A DNA stretch of 14,470 nucleotides from Pseudomonadota bacterium (GTDB lineage: Bacteria; Pseudomonadota; Alphaproteobacteria; Caulobacterales; Caulobacteraceae), in NCBI GenBank assembly GCA_023434265.1, contig JAEYTA010000161.1:1-14470 (forward strand), given 5' to 3'. This document shows positions 5,814-12,435 of the stretch, piece after piece (the stretch's first letter is position 1; each line of letters starts with the position of its first letter). Position numbers and translations under genes: made by a program. Under the pieces are notes generated by a model, which saw only the letters and a program-made list of their open reading frames with translations, made no database searches and was not told where the DNA came from.

Positions 5814-6752
5814 ATGATGATCGGCGTTCTGACGGCCCTGACCCTGACACTCGCGGTGCAGGACCCCGCCCACCAGCCGCCCGGACCCGTGCAGGAGGCT
5901 CCGACCCGGCTGGAGGACGTCACCGTCACCGGGCGCAGCCTCGACCGGCTGATCGAGAATTTCGTCGCCGAGGTGGCCGAGCCCAACCGGCGGCGCGGGC
6001 TGGCGCGGTGGGACGGAAGCCTCTGCGTCGGCGTGGCCAACCTGCGGCAGGAGACGGCCCAGTACATCGTCGACCGGGTTTCGACGGTCGCCGAGGACGT
6101 CGGGCTCAGGGCCGGCGGCCCCGGCTGCGCGCCCAACCTTCTGGTGGTCGCCACCGACGACGGCGGGGCCGCGGCGCGATCGCTGGTCTCCGAGAGCCGG
6201 CGCGCCTTCCGCATGGGCGGGGCCGGCATGGACCGCGGCGGCTCGGCCTTCCGGGACTTCCAGGAGGCCGACCGGCCGATCCGCTGGTGGCAGGTCAGCA
6301 TGCCGATGGACGCGGACTCGGGCCAGCGCGCCGTCAGGCTGCCGGGAGACTGTGAGGGCAGACTGTGCATCGGCAGCGTCCTGGGCTACGCCCCGATGCT
6401 CGAGATCTCCTCCGCCTCGCGGTTGACCACCCAGATCGTCGACAACATCTTCCGCACCGTGGTGATCGTCGACATCGACGACGTCGCCGGGCTGACGGCG
6501 CAGCAACTGGCCGACTACGTCGCCATGGTTTCGCTGGCCCAGATCGACCCCGACGCCGACACCCGCGCCTACGACAGCATCCTCAACGTGTTCGACGACG
6601 GCGCGCCGACCCTGACGGGCTGGGATCTGGCCTATCTCGACGGCCTGTACGGGGCCGAGCGCACGGACCGGAACCGGGACGCCAACCGGGCGGAAATCGA
6701 GTCTTCCATCCGGCGCGCCCACGCGCGGGCCCGGGCGGCGACCGAACAGTAG
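5814..6752 (+). CDS. Exported protein of unknown function
   Basis: 312 aa starting at ATG 5814 (a second ATG follows directly), with GGAG just upstream. Residues 1-15 are a short hydrophobic signal-like segment (IGVLTALTLTLAV), followed by a Pro/Gln-rich linker (16-30) and then the conserved-looking DVTVTGRSLDRLIENFV. Four cysteines (71, 105, 180, 185) could form two disulfides in the periplasm; the last pair lies in a DCEGRLC turn. A region LTGWDLAYLDGLYG (267-280) precedes a charged C-terminal helix ending in REEx-poor, Arg/Ala-rich residues. There is no HExxH, GxSxG or other catalytic motif. I recall similar proteins in Caulobacterales and sphingomonads but cannot name a function. It lies between gor and rpiA and ends 10 bp before the convergent rpiA stop. 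Confidence 0.8.
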   Translation: MMIGVLTALTLTLAVQDPAHQPPGPVQEAPTRLEDVTVTGRSLDRLIENFVAEVAEPNRRRGLARWDGSLCVGVANLRQETAQYIVDRVSTVAEDVGLRAGGPGCAPNLLVVATDDGGAAARSLVSESRRAFRMGGAGMDRGGSAFRDFQEADRPIRWWQVSMPMDADSGQRAVRLPGDCEGRLCIGSVLGYAPMLEISSASRLTTQIVDNIFRTVVIVDIDDVAGLTAQQLADYVAMVSLAQIDPDADTRAYDSILNVFDDGAPTLTGWDLAYLDGLYGAERTDRNRDANRAEIESSIRRAHARARAATEQ

Positions 6753-6762
6753 GCGCGCCCCG

Positions 6763-7446
6763 TCAGGGGTGCAGCAGCTCCACGCCCGCGTCCGTGCCGA
6801 TGATCGCCTCGTCGGCGAGGTCGAGGAACAGCCCGTGCTCGACCACGCCGGTGATCAGCTTGAGGTCATCGGCGAGGCGGGCCGGGTCGTGGATGGCGCC
6901 GCATTTCGCGTCGTAGATCAGGTTGCCGCCGTCGGTGCGGATGAGGCCGCGTTCGGCCTGACGCACGCGGGCGGGCATGGCGATGTCGTGGTCGGCCAGC
7001 ACGTCGGCGATCCGGTTGGCGGTGGTCTTGTGGCCGAAGGCGACCACCTCGATCGGCAGGGCGAAGGCGCCCAGCGTCTTCACCACCTTGGCGGCGTCGG
7101 CGATGACCAGGCAGCGGGTCGAGGCCTCCCACACCAGCTTCTCACGCAGCAGGGCCGCGCCGCCGCCCTTGATCAGCGCCAGGCCGGGCCCGACCTCGTC
7201 GGCGCCGTCGACGGTCAGGTCGATGCGGGGCGTGTCCTCGAGCGTGGAAAGCGGCAGGCCGAGCTCGCGCGCCAATTCTGCGGTGGCCTCCGACGTCGGC
7301 ACGCAGCGCAGGTCCGGCAGGTTGCGGGCGGCGAGAGCCTTGACGAACCAGGCTGCGGTGGAGCCGGTCCCCAAGCCGACGACCATGCCGGCCTCGATGC
7401 GGAGGGCGGCGGCTTCGCCGGCGTTCTTCTTCTGCAGGTCGCTCAT
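6763..7446 (-). CDS. rpiA: Ribose-5-phosphate isomerase A
   Basis: Interconverts ribose 5-phosphate and ribulose 5-phosphate in the non-oxidative pentose phosphate pathway; cytoplasmic. The length of 227 aa is typical. Motifs: GLGTGSTA (24-31, phosphate loop), TVDGADEV (78-85; Asp80 and Asp83 match catalytic Asp81/Asp84 of E. coli), KGGGAALLREKLV (93-105, with Lys93 and the general base Glu102) and TDGGNLIYD near the C-terminus. The ATG at 7446 overlaps the glmU TGA as ATGA, so the two genes should be co-transcribed and translationally coupled. It ends 10 bp from the convergent exported-protein gene; no strong terminator is visible there. Confidence 0.96.
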   Translation of the reverse strand: MSDLQKKNAGEAAALRIEAGMVVGLGTGSTAAWFVKALAARNLPDLRCVPTSEATAELARELGLPLSTLEDTPRIDLTVDGADEVGPGLALIKGGGAALLREKLVWEASTRCLVIADAAKVVKTLGAFALPIEVVAFGHKTTANRIADVLADHDIAMPARVRQAERGLIRTDGGNLIYDAKCGAIHDPARLADDLKLITGVVEHGLFLDLADEAIIGTDAGVELLHP

Positions 7447-8813
7447 TTCGCCTTCGCCGCCTTCTTCGCCCGCATCGTCTCCATGAAGCGCGCCGCCCAG
7501 CCCGGTTTCGCCGTCTGCTGACCGCGCGCCAGCGCCAGGTCGCCGGGCGCCACGTCCTTCGTCACCACCGACCCCGACCCCACCATGGCCCCCGCGCCGA
7601 TGCTCACCGGGGCCACCAGCGAGCTGTTCGAGCCGACGAAGGCGCCCTCGCCCACCGTGGTGCGATGTTTGAAGAAGCCGTCGTAATTGCAGAAGATCGT
7701 GCCGGCGCCGATGTTGGCCCTGGCCCCCACCTCTCCGTCGCCGAGATAGGCCAGGTGGTTGGCCTTCGCGCCCTTGCCCATGGCCACGTTCTTGACCTCG
7801 ACGAAGTTGCCGACCTTGGCCCCCTCCCCGAGATCCGCGCCCGGGCGCAGGCGGGCGTAGGGGCCGACCTCGGCTGCGGTCCCCACCGTTGCGCCCTCGA
7901 TATGGCTGAAGCTGCGGATGCGCGCGCCCGGCGCGATCTTCGCCCCCGGGCCGAACACGACGTAGGGCTCGATGGTCGTTCCCGCGCCGACCTCGGTGTC
8001 CCAGGCGAAGTGGACGGTGTCGGGCGCCGGCATGGTCACGCCGGCGGCGAGGAAGTCCTCGCGGCGCAACTTCTGGAACAGGGCCTCGGCCTGGGCCAGT
8101 TCGGCCTGGGAATTGACGCCCATCACCGCGTCCTCGGCGGCGAAGACGGCTCGGGTCGGCTCGCCGCGCCGCCGTGCCAGCTCGACCACGTCGGTCAGGT
8201 AGAATTCGCCCTTGGCGTTGTCGTTGCGCACCTCGGCCAGCAGTTCGAACAGCAGGCCGACAGGGGCCGCCATGACGCCGGAGTTGCAGGCCGTGACGGC
8301 CAGCACCTCGGGCGAGGCTTCCCTGGCCTCCGTGATCGCCTCCAGCTCGTCGCCGTTCAGGATCAGCCGGCCGTAGGCGCCGGGGTCGCGCGCCTCGAAT
8401 CCGATGACGCGGACCCCCTCCCCGGCGGCGAACACCGGTGCGATGTCGGCGGCCCGCAGCAGGGGCACGTCGCCGTAGGTGATCACCACCTGGCCGCGGA
8501 AGTCGCCGAGCGCGCTCTCGGCGGCCCGGACCGCGTGACCGGTGCCGAGCGGCGGGTCCTGCACGGCGATGCAGTCCTCGCCGAGCCGCTTCGCCACATG
8601 GGCCCGGACCTCGGGGGAGTGCGAGCCGACCACCACCACGACCCGCTCGCAGCCCAGCGCCTCGGCGGCGTCGATGGCGTGGTCCAGCATGGCGCGGCCG
8701 CCGACCGGGTGCAGCACCTTGGGCAGGGGCGACTTCATGCGCGTGCCCTGTCCGGCGGCGAGGATGATGGCGGCCCTGGCTTCAGGGATCGGGCGCTCGG
8801 GCGTGCTGGTCAT
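7443..8813 (-). CDS. glmU: Bifunctional UDP-GlcNAc pyrophosphorylase / glucosamine-1-phosphate N-acetyltransferase
   Basis: Makes UDP-GlcNAc for peptidoglycan and lipopolysaccharide in two steps. The N-terminal uridyltransferase domain (about 13-245) shows LAAGQGTRM (18-26), Lys32 in SPLPKVLHP, GTGHAV (90-95) and YGDVPL (113-118). The C-terminal left-handed beta-helix acetyltransferase (about 265-445) has hexapeptide repeats, NHLAYLGD (352-359, with His353 equal to the E. coli catalytic His363) and NYDGFFKHRT (376-385). At 456 aa it is full length. The last residues (RAKKAAKAK) form a basic tail. Start ATG 8813 has no Shine-Dalgarno sequence, and a GANTC site (8814-8818) touches it. It is divergent from gph and first in a glmU-rpiA unit. 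Confidence 0.97.
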   Translation of the reverse strand: MTSTPERPIPEARAAIILAAGQGTRMKSPLPKVLHPVGGRAMLDHAIDAAEALGCERVVVVVGSHSPEVRAHVAKRLGEDCIAVQDPPLGTGHAVRAAESALGDFRGQVVITYGDVPLLRAADIAPVFAAGEGVRVIGFEARDPGAYGRLILNGDELEAITEAREASPEVLAVTACNSGVMAAPVGLLFELLAEVRNDNAKGEFYLTDVVELARRRGEPTRAVFAAEDAVMGVNSQAELAQAEALFQKLRREDFLAAGVTMPAPDTVHFAWDTEVGAGTTIEPYVVFGPGAKIAPGARIRSFSHIEGATVGTAAEVGPYARLRPGADLGEGAKVGNFVEVKNVAMGKGAKANHLAYLGDGEVGARANIGAGTIFCNYDGFFKHRTTVGEGAFVGSNSSLVAPVSIGAGAMVGSGSVVTKDVAPGDLALARGQQTAKPGWAARFMETMRAKKAAKAK

Positions 8814-8878
8814 GAATCGGTCCGGCGGCTAGTCGTCCGGGCGGTCTAGCCCATCGGGGCGGCCGACGGGAGATGCGG

Positions 8879-9586
8879 ATGCGCGACCTTGAGGGCTGGA
8901 CCATCGCCTTCGACCTCGACGGGACGCTGGTGGAGACGGCGCCGGACCTGATCGGAACCCTGAACCGGATGCTGGCGGCGCGGGACATTCCGGTCATGCC
9001 GGTCGCGGCCGCGCAACACCTGGTCGGGCACGGGGCGCTGGCCCTGCTGCGTCACGGCTTCATGGAGGCCGGAGCGGAGTGGGACGAGACGAACGCCCCT
9101 GCCCTGCTGGAGGAATTCCTCGCCGACTATCTGGCCAATATCGCCGTGCACAGCCGGCCCTACGACGGCGTGGTCGAGACGCTGGAACGACTGGCGGCGC
9201 GCGGCGCGATCCTGTGCGTGGCGACCAACAAGCGCACCGACCTGTCGGAGGCGCTGATCGCGGCGCTGGCGCTGGAGCGGCATTTCGCGGTGATCTGCGG
9301 CCCCGACCGTGTCTCGGCCCGCAAACCGGACGGTGCGCATGTGCGCGAGGCGGTGCAGCTGGCCGGCGGCGACCCGACGCGGGCGATCATGGTCGGCGAC
9401 GGCGCGCCCGACGTGCAGGCGGCCAAGGCGGCGCAGGTTCCATGCGTGGTCGTCAGCTTCGGCTACACGCCCGTCCCCCCGGCGGCACTGGGCGGGGATT
9501 CCCTGATCGACGGCTTCGCCGAACTGGAGGCGGCGATCGACAGCCTGGTCGCCAGTCAGGCCGCGCGGCGAGCGTCGAAGGCCTGA
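8879..9586 (+). CDS. gph: Phosphoglycolate phosphatase, HAD superfamily
   Basis: Hydrolyses 2-phosphoglycolate, formed by RuBisCO or during DNA repair, to glycolate. The 235-aa protein has the four HAD motifs: FDLDGTLVET (11-20; nucleophile Asp12, acid/base Asp14), VATNK (114-118; Thr116), RKPDG with Lys149, and VGDGAPD (172-178; Asp174, Asp178). A helical cap domain lies between motifs I and II. Motif IV has GDGAPD where GDS is usual, and KPDG replaces KPxP, so a related HAD substrate is possible. Start ATG 8879 is chosen over ATG 8873, two codons upstream, because GGGAG at 8868-8872 is 6 nt from 8879 but directly abuts 8873. The 3' end overlaps the convergent HxlR gene by 31 bp. Confidence 0.9.
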   Translation: MRDLEGWTIAFDLDGTLVETAPDLIGTLNRMLAARDIPVMPVAAAQHLVGHGALALLRHGFMEAGAEWDETNAPALLEEFLADYLANIAVHSRPYDGVVETLERLAARGAILCVATNKRTDLSEALIAALALERHFAVICGPDRVSARKPDGAHVREAVQLAGGDPTRAIMVGDGAPDVQAAKAAQVPCVVVSFGYTPVPPAALGGDSLIDGFAELEAAIDSLVASQAARRASKA

Positions 9587-9960
9587 CGCGCGGCGTCGAT
9601 ACGATCGAGGTTGGTCTCGGCCCAGGTCCAGACGCCGCAGAAGGCTTCGGACAGGCTGTGGCCGAGATCGGTCAGCCGGTATTCGACGCGCGGCGGAATG
9701 ACGGGATGGACGGTGCGGACCACGAGGCCGTCACGCTCCATGGCGCGCAGCGTCTGGGTCAGCATCTTCTGACTGATGCCGCCGGCCAGCTGGCCGATGC
9801 GGGTAAAGCGCAGCTCGCCGTGCTCCTCCAGCACCTCGAGCACGATCATGGTCCACTTGTCGGCGACGCGGCCGATGACCTCGTTCACGAGCGCCTCGAC
9901 CCGGGGGTCGAGGGGGACGCAATGCAGAACTTTTTCGGCCCCAAGGTCTGCGTCGGCCAT
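9556..9960 (-). CDS. HxlR-family winged-helix transcriptional regulator
   Basis: 134 aa. The helix-turn-helix core runs from about residue 25 (VNEVIGRVADKWTMIVLEVL) through LRFTRIGQLAGGISQKMLTQ (50-69) to LRAMERDGLVVR (71-82), with the wing PPRVEYRLTDLG (89-100) that is diagnostic of HxlR/DUF24. A single Cys14 sits just N-terminal to the core, as in thiol-sensing members such as HypR and YodB; redox or electrophile sensing is therefore possible but not shown. The start at ATG 9960 has a strong GGAGG 6 nt upstream. The gene is divergent from a short-chain dehydrogenase, the usual arrangement for HxlR regulators that control their neighbour, with a dyad between them. Confidence 0.92.
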   Translation of the reverse strand: MADADLGAEKVLHCVPLDPRVEALVNEVIGRVADKWTMIVLEVLEEHGELRFTRIGQLAGGISQKMLTQTLRAMERDGLVVRTVHPVIPPRVEYRLTDLGHSLSEAFCGVWTWAETNLDRIDAARQAFDARRAA

Positions 9961-9981
9961 TTCTCTCCTCCGGGTAACTAC

Positions 9982-9997
9982 GGCACGTTCGAGTGCC
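9982..9997. promoter_or_regulatory. Candidate HxlR operator dyad
   Basis: GGCAC-N6-GTGCC in the 105-bp divergent spacer between the HxlR gene and the short-chain dehydrogenase. It lies 22 bp from the regulator ATG and 69 bp from the dehydrogenase ATG. A possible dehydrogenase -10 (TTATAG, 10021-10026) lies downstream, with only a poor -35 near 9998-10003, next to the dyad. It is the only clear dyad in the spacer. Confidence 0.35.
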
Positions 9998-10065
9998 TAC
10001 TTTCTGATGGAGAGTGATGGTTATAGATGATCGCCCGTCGGAAATCCAAGCTTCGGAGCAGAGAC

Positions 10066-10800
10066 ATGGACACCCGCAAAGACACCATCCTGATCACCGG
10101 CGGCGGCTCGGGCATCGGCCGCGCCATGGCCGAGGCCCTGCACGACCGCGGCGCGAAGGTGATCATCGCCGGCCGCCGGCGCGAGGCGCTGGAGGCCGTC
10201 GTCGCCGCCAACCCCGGCATGGCCTTCCAGACGCTGGACGTGGCCGACCCGGCGGCGATCCGCGACTTCGCCGCGGGCGTGGTCGAGGCCCATCCGGACC
10301 TGAACGTGCTGATCAACAACGCCGGCGTCATGGTGGCCGAGGACCAGATCGACCTGGCGATCGCCGAGCAGACCGTGGCCATCAACCTGCTGGGCCCGAT
10401 CCGGCTGACCGCGGCCCTGCTTCCGCACCTGAAGTCGAAGCCGCGGGCCAGCGTGGTGACCGTGTCGTCCGGTCTCGCTTTCGTGCCGCTTGCGGCGACG
10501 CCGACCTATTCGGCGACCAAGGCGGCGATCCATTCGTGGAGCCAGTCGCTGCGCCACCAGCTGAGGGCCACGTCGGTCGAGGTCATCGAATGGGCCCCGC
10601 CGGCGGTGGCCACGGACCTGATGCCGGGGCACGCGGACAACCCCAACTCCATGCCGCTGGCGGACTTCACCGCCGAGAGCCTGGCCCTGTTCGAGGCGGG
10701 GCATGAGGAGGTGCTGGTCGAGCGTGTGAAGTTCCTCAGCGGGGCGGCGGACCGGGGCGAATACGGAGAGGTGTTCCGCACCCTCAATCCCGTCGGCTGA
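10066..10800 (+). CDS. Short-chain dehydrogenase/reductase, DltE-like
   Basis: A 244-aa classical SDR: cofactor loop TGGGSGIG (11-18), Arg-rich GRRRE after the second strand (36-40, suggesting NADP preference), NNAGVM (84-89), catalytic Ser in VTVSSG (131-136), and Tyr148/Lys152 in PTYSATKAA. The overall pattern resembles the DltE/COG3967 oxidoreductase group; the D-alanylation link in that name should not be taken as function in this Gram-negative genome. The substrate is unknown. Start ATG 10066 has GGAG at 10055-10058; an in-frame ATG at 10027 would add 13 basic residues without an upstream ribosome site. It is divergent from an HxlR regulator, which probably controls it, possibly in response to quinones, aldehydes or other electrophiles (inference). 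Confidence 0.9.
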   Translation: MDTRKDTILITGGGSGIGRAMAEALHDRGAKVIIAGRRREALEAVVAANPGMAFQTLDVADPAAIRDFAAGVVEAHPDLNVLINNAGVMVAEDQIDLAIAEQTVAINLLGPIRLTAALLPHLKSKPRASVVTVSSGLAFVPLAATPTYSATKAAIHSWSQSLRHQLRATSVEVIEWAPPAVATDLMPGHADNPNSMPLADFTAESLALFEAGHEEVLVERVKFLSGAADRGEYGEVFRTLNPVG

Positions 10801-10807
10801 AAGCGGC

Positions 10808-10840
10808 CGCGCCCGGGCGCGCCTCGCCCGGGCGTGTTTC
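10808..10840 (+). terminator. Rho-independent terminator after the short-chain dehydrogenase
   Basis: Two copies of CGCCCGGGCG (10810-10819 and 10825-10834) form a perfect 10-bp stem with a 5-nt loop, extendable by a G-U and a C-G pair, followed by TGTTT. It starts 8 nt after the stop codon and insulates the tRNA gene downstream. Each arm is itself a palindrome. The T tract is short. Confidence 0.65.
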
Positions 10841-10853
10841 GCCGTCTCGGCGC

Positions 10854-10881
10854 TTGCCACCGCGCGAGACGCAAGCTATGT
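10854..10881 (+). promoter_or_regulatory. Candidate promoter of tRNA-Val
   Basis: TTGCCA (10854-10859), 16-bp spacer, CTATGT (10876-10881). The predicted start is about 12-14 nt before the tRNA. This agrees with a stable-RNA gene transcribed by itself after a terminator. Confidence 0.5.
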
Positions 10882-10901
10882 CCGCGCCTCCCCGATGGCA
10901 T

Positions 10902-10976
10902 GGATGCGTAGCTCAGCGGGAGAGCACCTCGTTCACACCGAGGGGGTCACAGGTTCAATCCCTGTCGCATCCACCA
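10902..10976 (+). tRNA. tRNA-Val, anticodon CAC
   Basis: A complete cloverleaf can be drawn: acceptor GGATGCG/CGCATCC, D arm GCTC/GAGC, anticodon stem CCTCG/CGAGG around the loop TTCACAC (anticodon CAC, reading GUG), a 5-nt variable loop, and T arm ACAGG/CCTGT around TTCAATC. The discriminator base is A and the 3' CCA is encoded. GUG is a very common Val codon in this GC-rich genome. Length is 75 nt including CCA. No integrase gene or attachment-site duplication is seen next to it. Confidence 0.97.
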
Positions 10977-11019
10977 TTCCTTTCACAGCCCTTGACCGAC
11001 ACCCGGCGCGCCCCGCGGC

Positions 11020-12387
11020 CTAGCGTCGTCGCGCCTTGCCGGGCGAGGGTCGCCGCAGGCCGGCGACGAAGACCGGGTGAGTCGGCATATCGTCCGGAAG
11101 GTCCAGGCCGGCCGCCAACCCTTCCGCTTCGGCCAGCAGCGTGTCGATCTCGCGATCGGAAGCCCCGAGCTGGGCCAGCCCCCGGATGCGGGCCCGCAGC
11201 AGCCGCAGGGCGGCCAGGGGATGCCGTCCGGCCAGGCGCGAGGCCCACAGCGGCGCGTCCTCGTGGCCGCCGCGCAGTTCCTCGCCGCGCGCCTCGATCA
11301 GGTCGGCGGCCTCGCGCAGGGCGCTCCGCTCCAACAGGAAGGCCAGCGCCCGCATCGGGTCCGGGTGCGCCGCGGCAAGGGCGAGGGCGCGGTCCAGAGC
11401 CACCACGTCCTCGAAGTCGGGAAGCCCGACCAGCAGGGCGTCCAGCACCTCGCTCGACAGGGTCTGTTCGAACAGGCCCCAGCGCGCCGCGTCGGCCTCC
11501 GCCCCCTGTCCTTCGGCGTCGAGCACGGCGATCTCCGCCTCCAGCCACGCCGGGTCCGGCGGCGGCGGGACGCCGGCGCGTCGCAACCAGCCGGGAGCGG
11601 GCCGGGCCTGGGCGCGCGCGGTCTCCAGCGCGGCGCGGGCCTCGGCCGCTCGACCCGCGAGGGCCAGCCGACGAGCGACTTCGACGCCGGTCTCCGGCTT
11701 GCGCCGTTGGTCGTCCGGGATGGCGGCGATCCAGGCGTCGAGGTCGCCGGCGCGCTCGGCCAGCCGGCGCGCGACGATGGCCAGACGTCCCGTGGGCCGA
11801 GGAACGCCCTTCGTCGCATCGGCGAGCAGGCGGCGGGCCACGGCGGGATCGAAGCCGGGGGCCGCCTGTCCCACCCACGCCGCCCACGGATCGAGACGGG
11901 TCGACAGGGCCTCGCCCAGCACCTCGCCCGCCATATCCGGCCCGGCCTGCGAGGCCAGGGCGGCGAGGTCCGCCGTCGCGGCTCCGAACAGCTCGGGCAG
12001 TTCGCCGCGGGCGTCGCTGACCCGTCGAACCAGCCCCGGATAGAGATCGAACCAGGCCACCAGCCGGTCGAGGGCGAGGCGGAGGTCGAGCGGGGCCAGG
12101 CGCTCGAGGATGATGCGGCGGAGCGCGACCAGGTCGGCGAGCAGGGCCGGTCGCTTGCGCCACGACACGCGGCCCCGGCTGCCCGCCAGCGAGGTCAGCC
12201 GCTTGTCGATCTCGAAGGCGAGGTCGGCGGCGCCGACCTCCGCCGCCAGCTCCATCCGCAGCCGCCGCTTGAGGCTGGAGTCGGCGGCGCCCGCGTCGAT
12301 CAGGATCGCCGCCAGCCGCTCGGCTCCCAGCGCCGCCAGGTTGGCGGCCGACACCGTCTTCTTCGCCGTCGATGCACGCCTGGCCAT
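11020..12387 (-). CDS. Uncharacterised DUF6880-like helical protein
   Basis: 455 aa, strongly Ala/Leu/Arg-rich, with no signal peptide or membrane segment, so probably cytoplasmic. The N-terminus (SAANLAALGAERLAAILIDAG, residues about 13-33) and the following SSLKRRLRMELA match what I remember of the alphaproteobacterial DUF6880 family; function is not known. The body looks like stacked helices of TPR or HEAT character (repeated A-x-x-LA patterns, for example VARRLALAGRAAEARAAL), which suggests a protein-binding scaffold. The C-terminus is basic (GKARRR). ATG 12387 has CGGAGG just upstream. It lies 48 bp after the stop of the caspase-like gene on the same strand, so co-transcription is likely. 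It is convergent with tRNA-Val, 43 bp away. Confidence 0.8.
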   Translation of the reverse strand: MARRASTAKKTVSAANLAALGAERLAAILIDAGAADSSLKRRLRMELAAEVGAADLAFEIDKRLTSLAGSRGRVSWRKRPALLADLVALRRIILERLAPLDLRLALDRLVAWFDLYPGLVRRVSDARGELPELFGAATADLAALASQAGPDMAGEVLGEALSTRLDPWAAWVGQAAPGFDPAVARRLLADATKGVPRPTGRLAIVARRLAERAGDLDAWIAAIPDDQRRKPETGVEVARRLALAGRAAEARAALETARAQARPAPGWLRRAGVPPPPDPAWLEAEIAVLDAEGQGAEADAARWGLFEQTLSSEVLDALLVGLPDFEDVVALDRALALAAAHPDPMRALAFLLERSALREAADLIEARGEELRGGHEDAPLWASRLAGRHPLAALRLLRARIRGLAQLGASDREIDTLLAEAEGLAAGLDLPDDMPTHPVFVAGLRRPSPGKARRR

Positions 12388-12435
12388 GCCTCCGTAGAGC
12401 CCGGATGGCGGCGCCGGTGCAATCCCCCCCGGGCC

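Noticed and set aside
5632..5850. Longer N-terminus for glutathione reductase from ATG 5850
   Set aside because: The extra 73 residues are not family-like and overlap the start of the divergent exported protein; TTG 5631 has a good ribosome site and gives the normal length.
7665..8849. 394-codon plus-strand frame opposite glmU
   Set aside because: Antisense shadow of a complete glmU.
10027..10065. Upstream ATG for the short-chain dehydrogenase
   Set aside because: It would add a basic tail before the Rossmann strand and has no ribosome site, whereas ATG 10066 has GGAG at 7-nt spacing.
10902..10976. tRNA-Val as an integration site for a mobile element
   Set aside because: No integrase, no repeated tRNA 3' end and no change in base composition in the flanking sequence.
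10854..12163. Two long frames, one on each strand, over the tRNA and the DUF6880-like gene
   Set aside because: Both give Arg/Pro/Ala-rich nonsense-like products, and both cross the tRNA gene.
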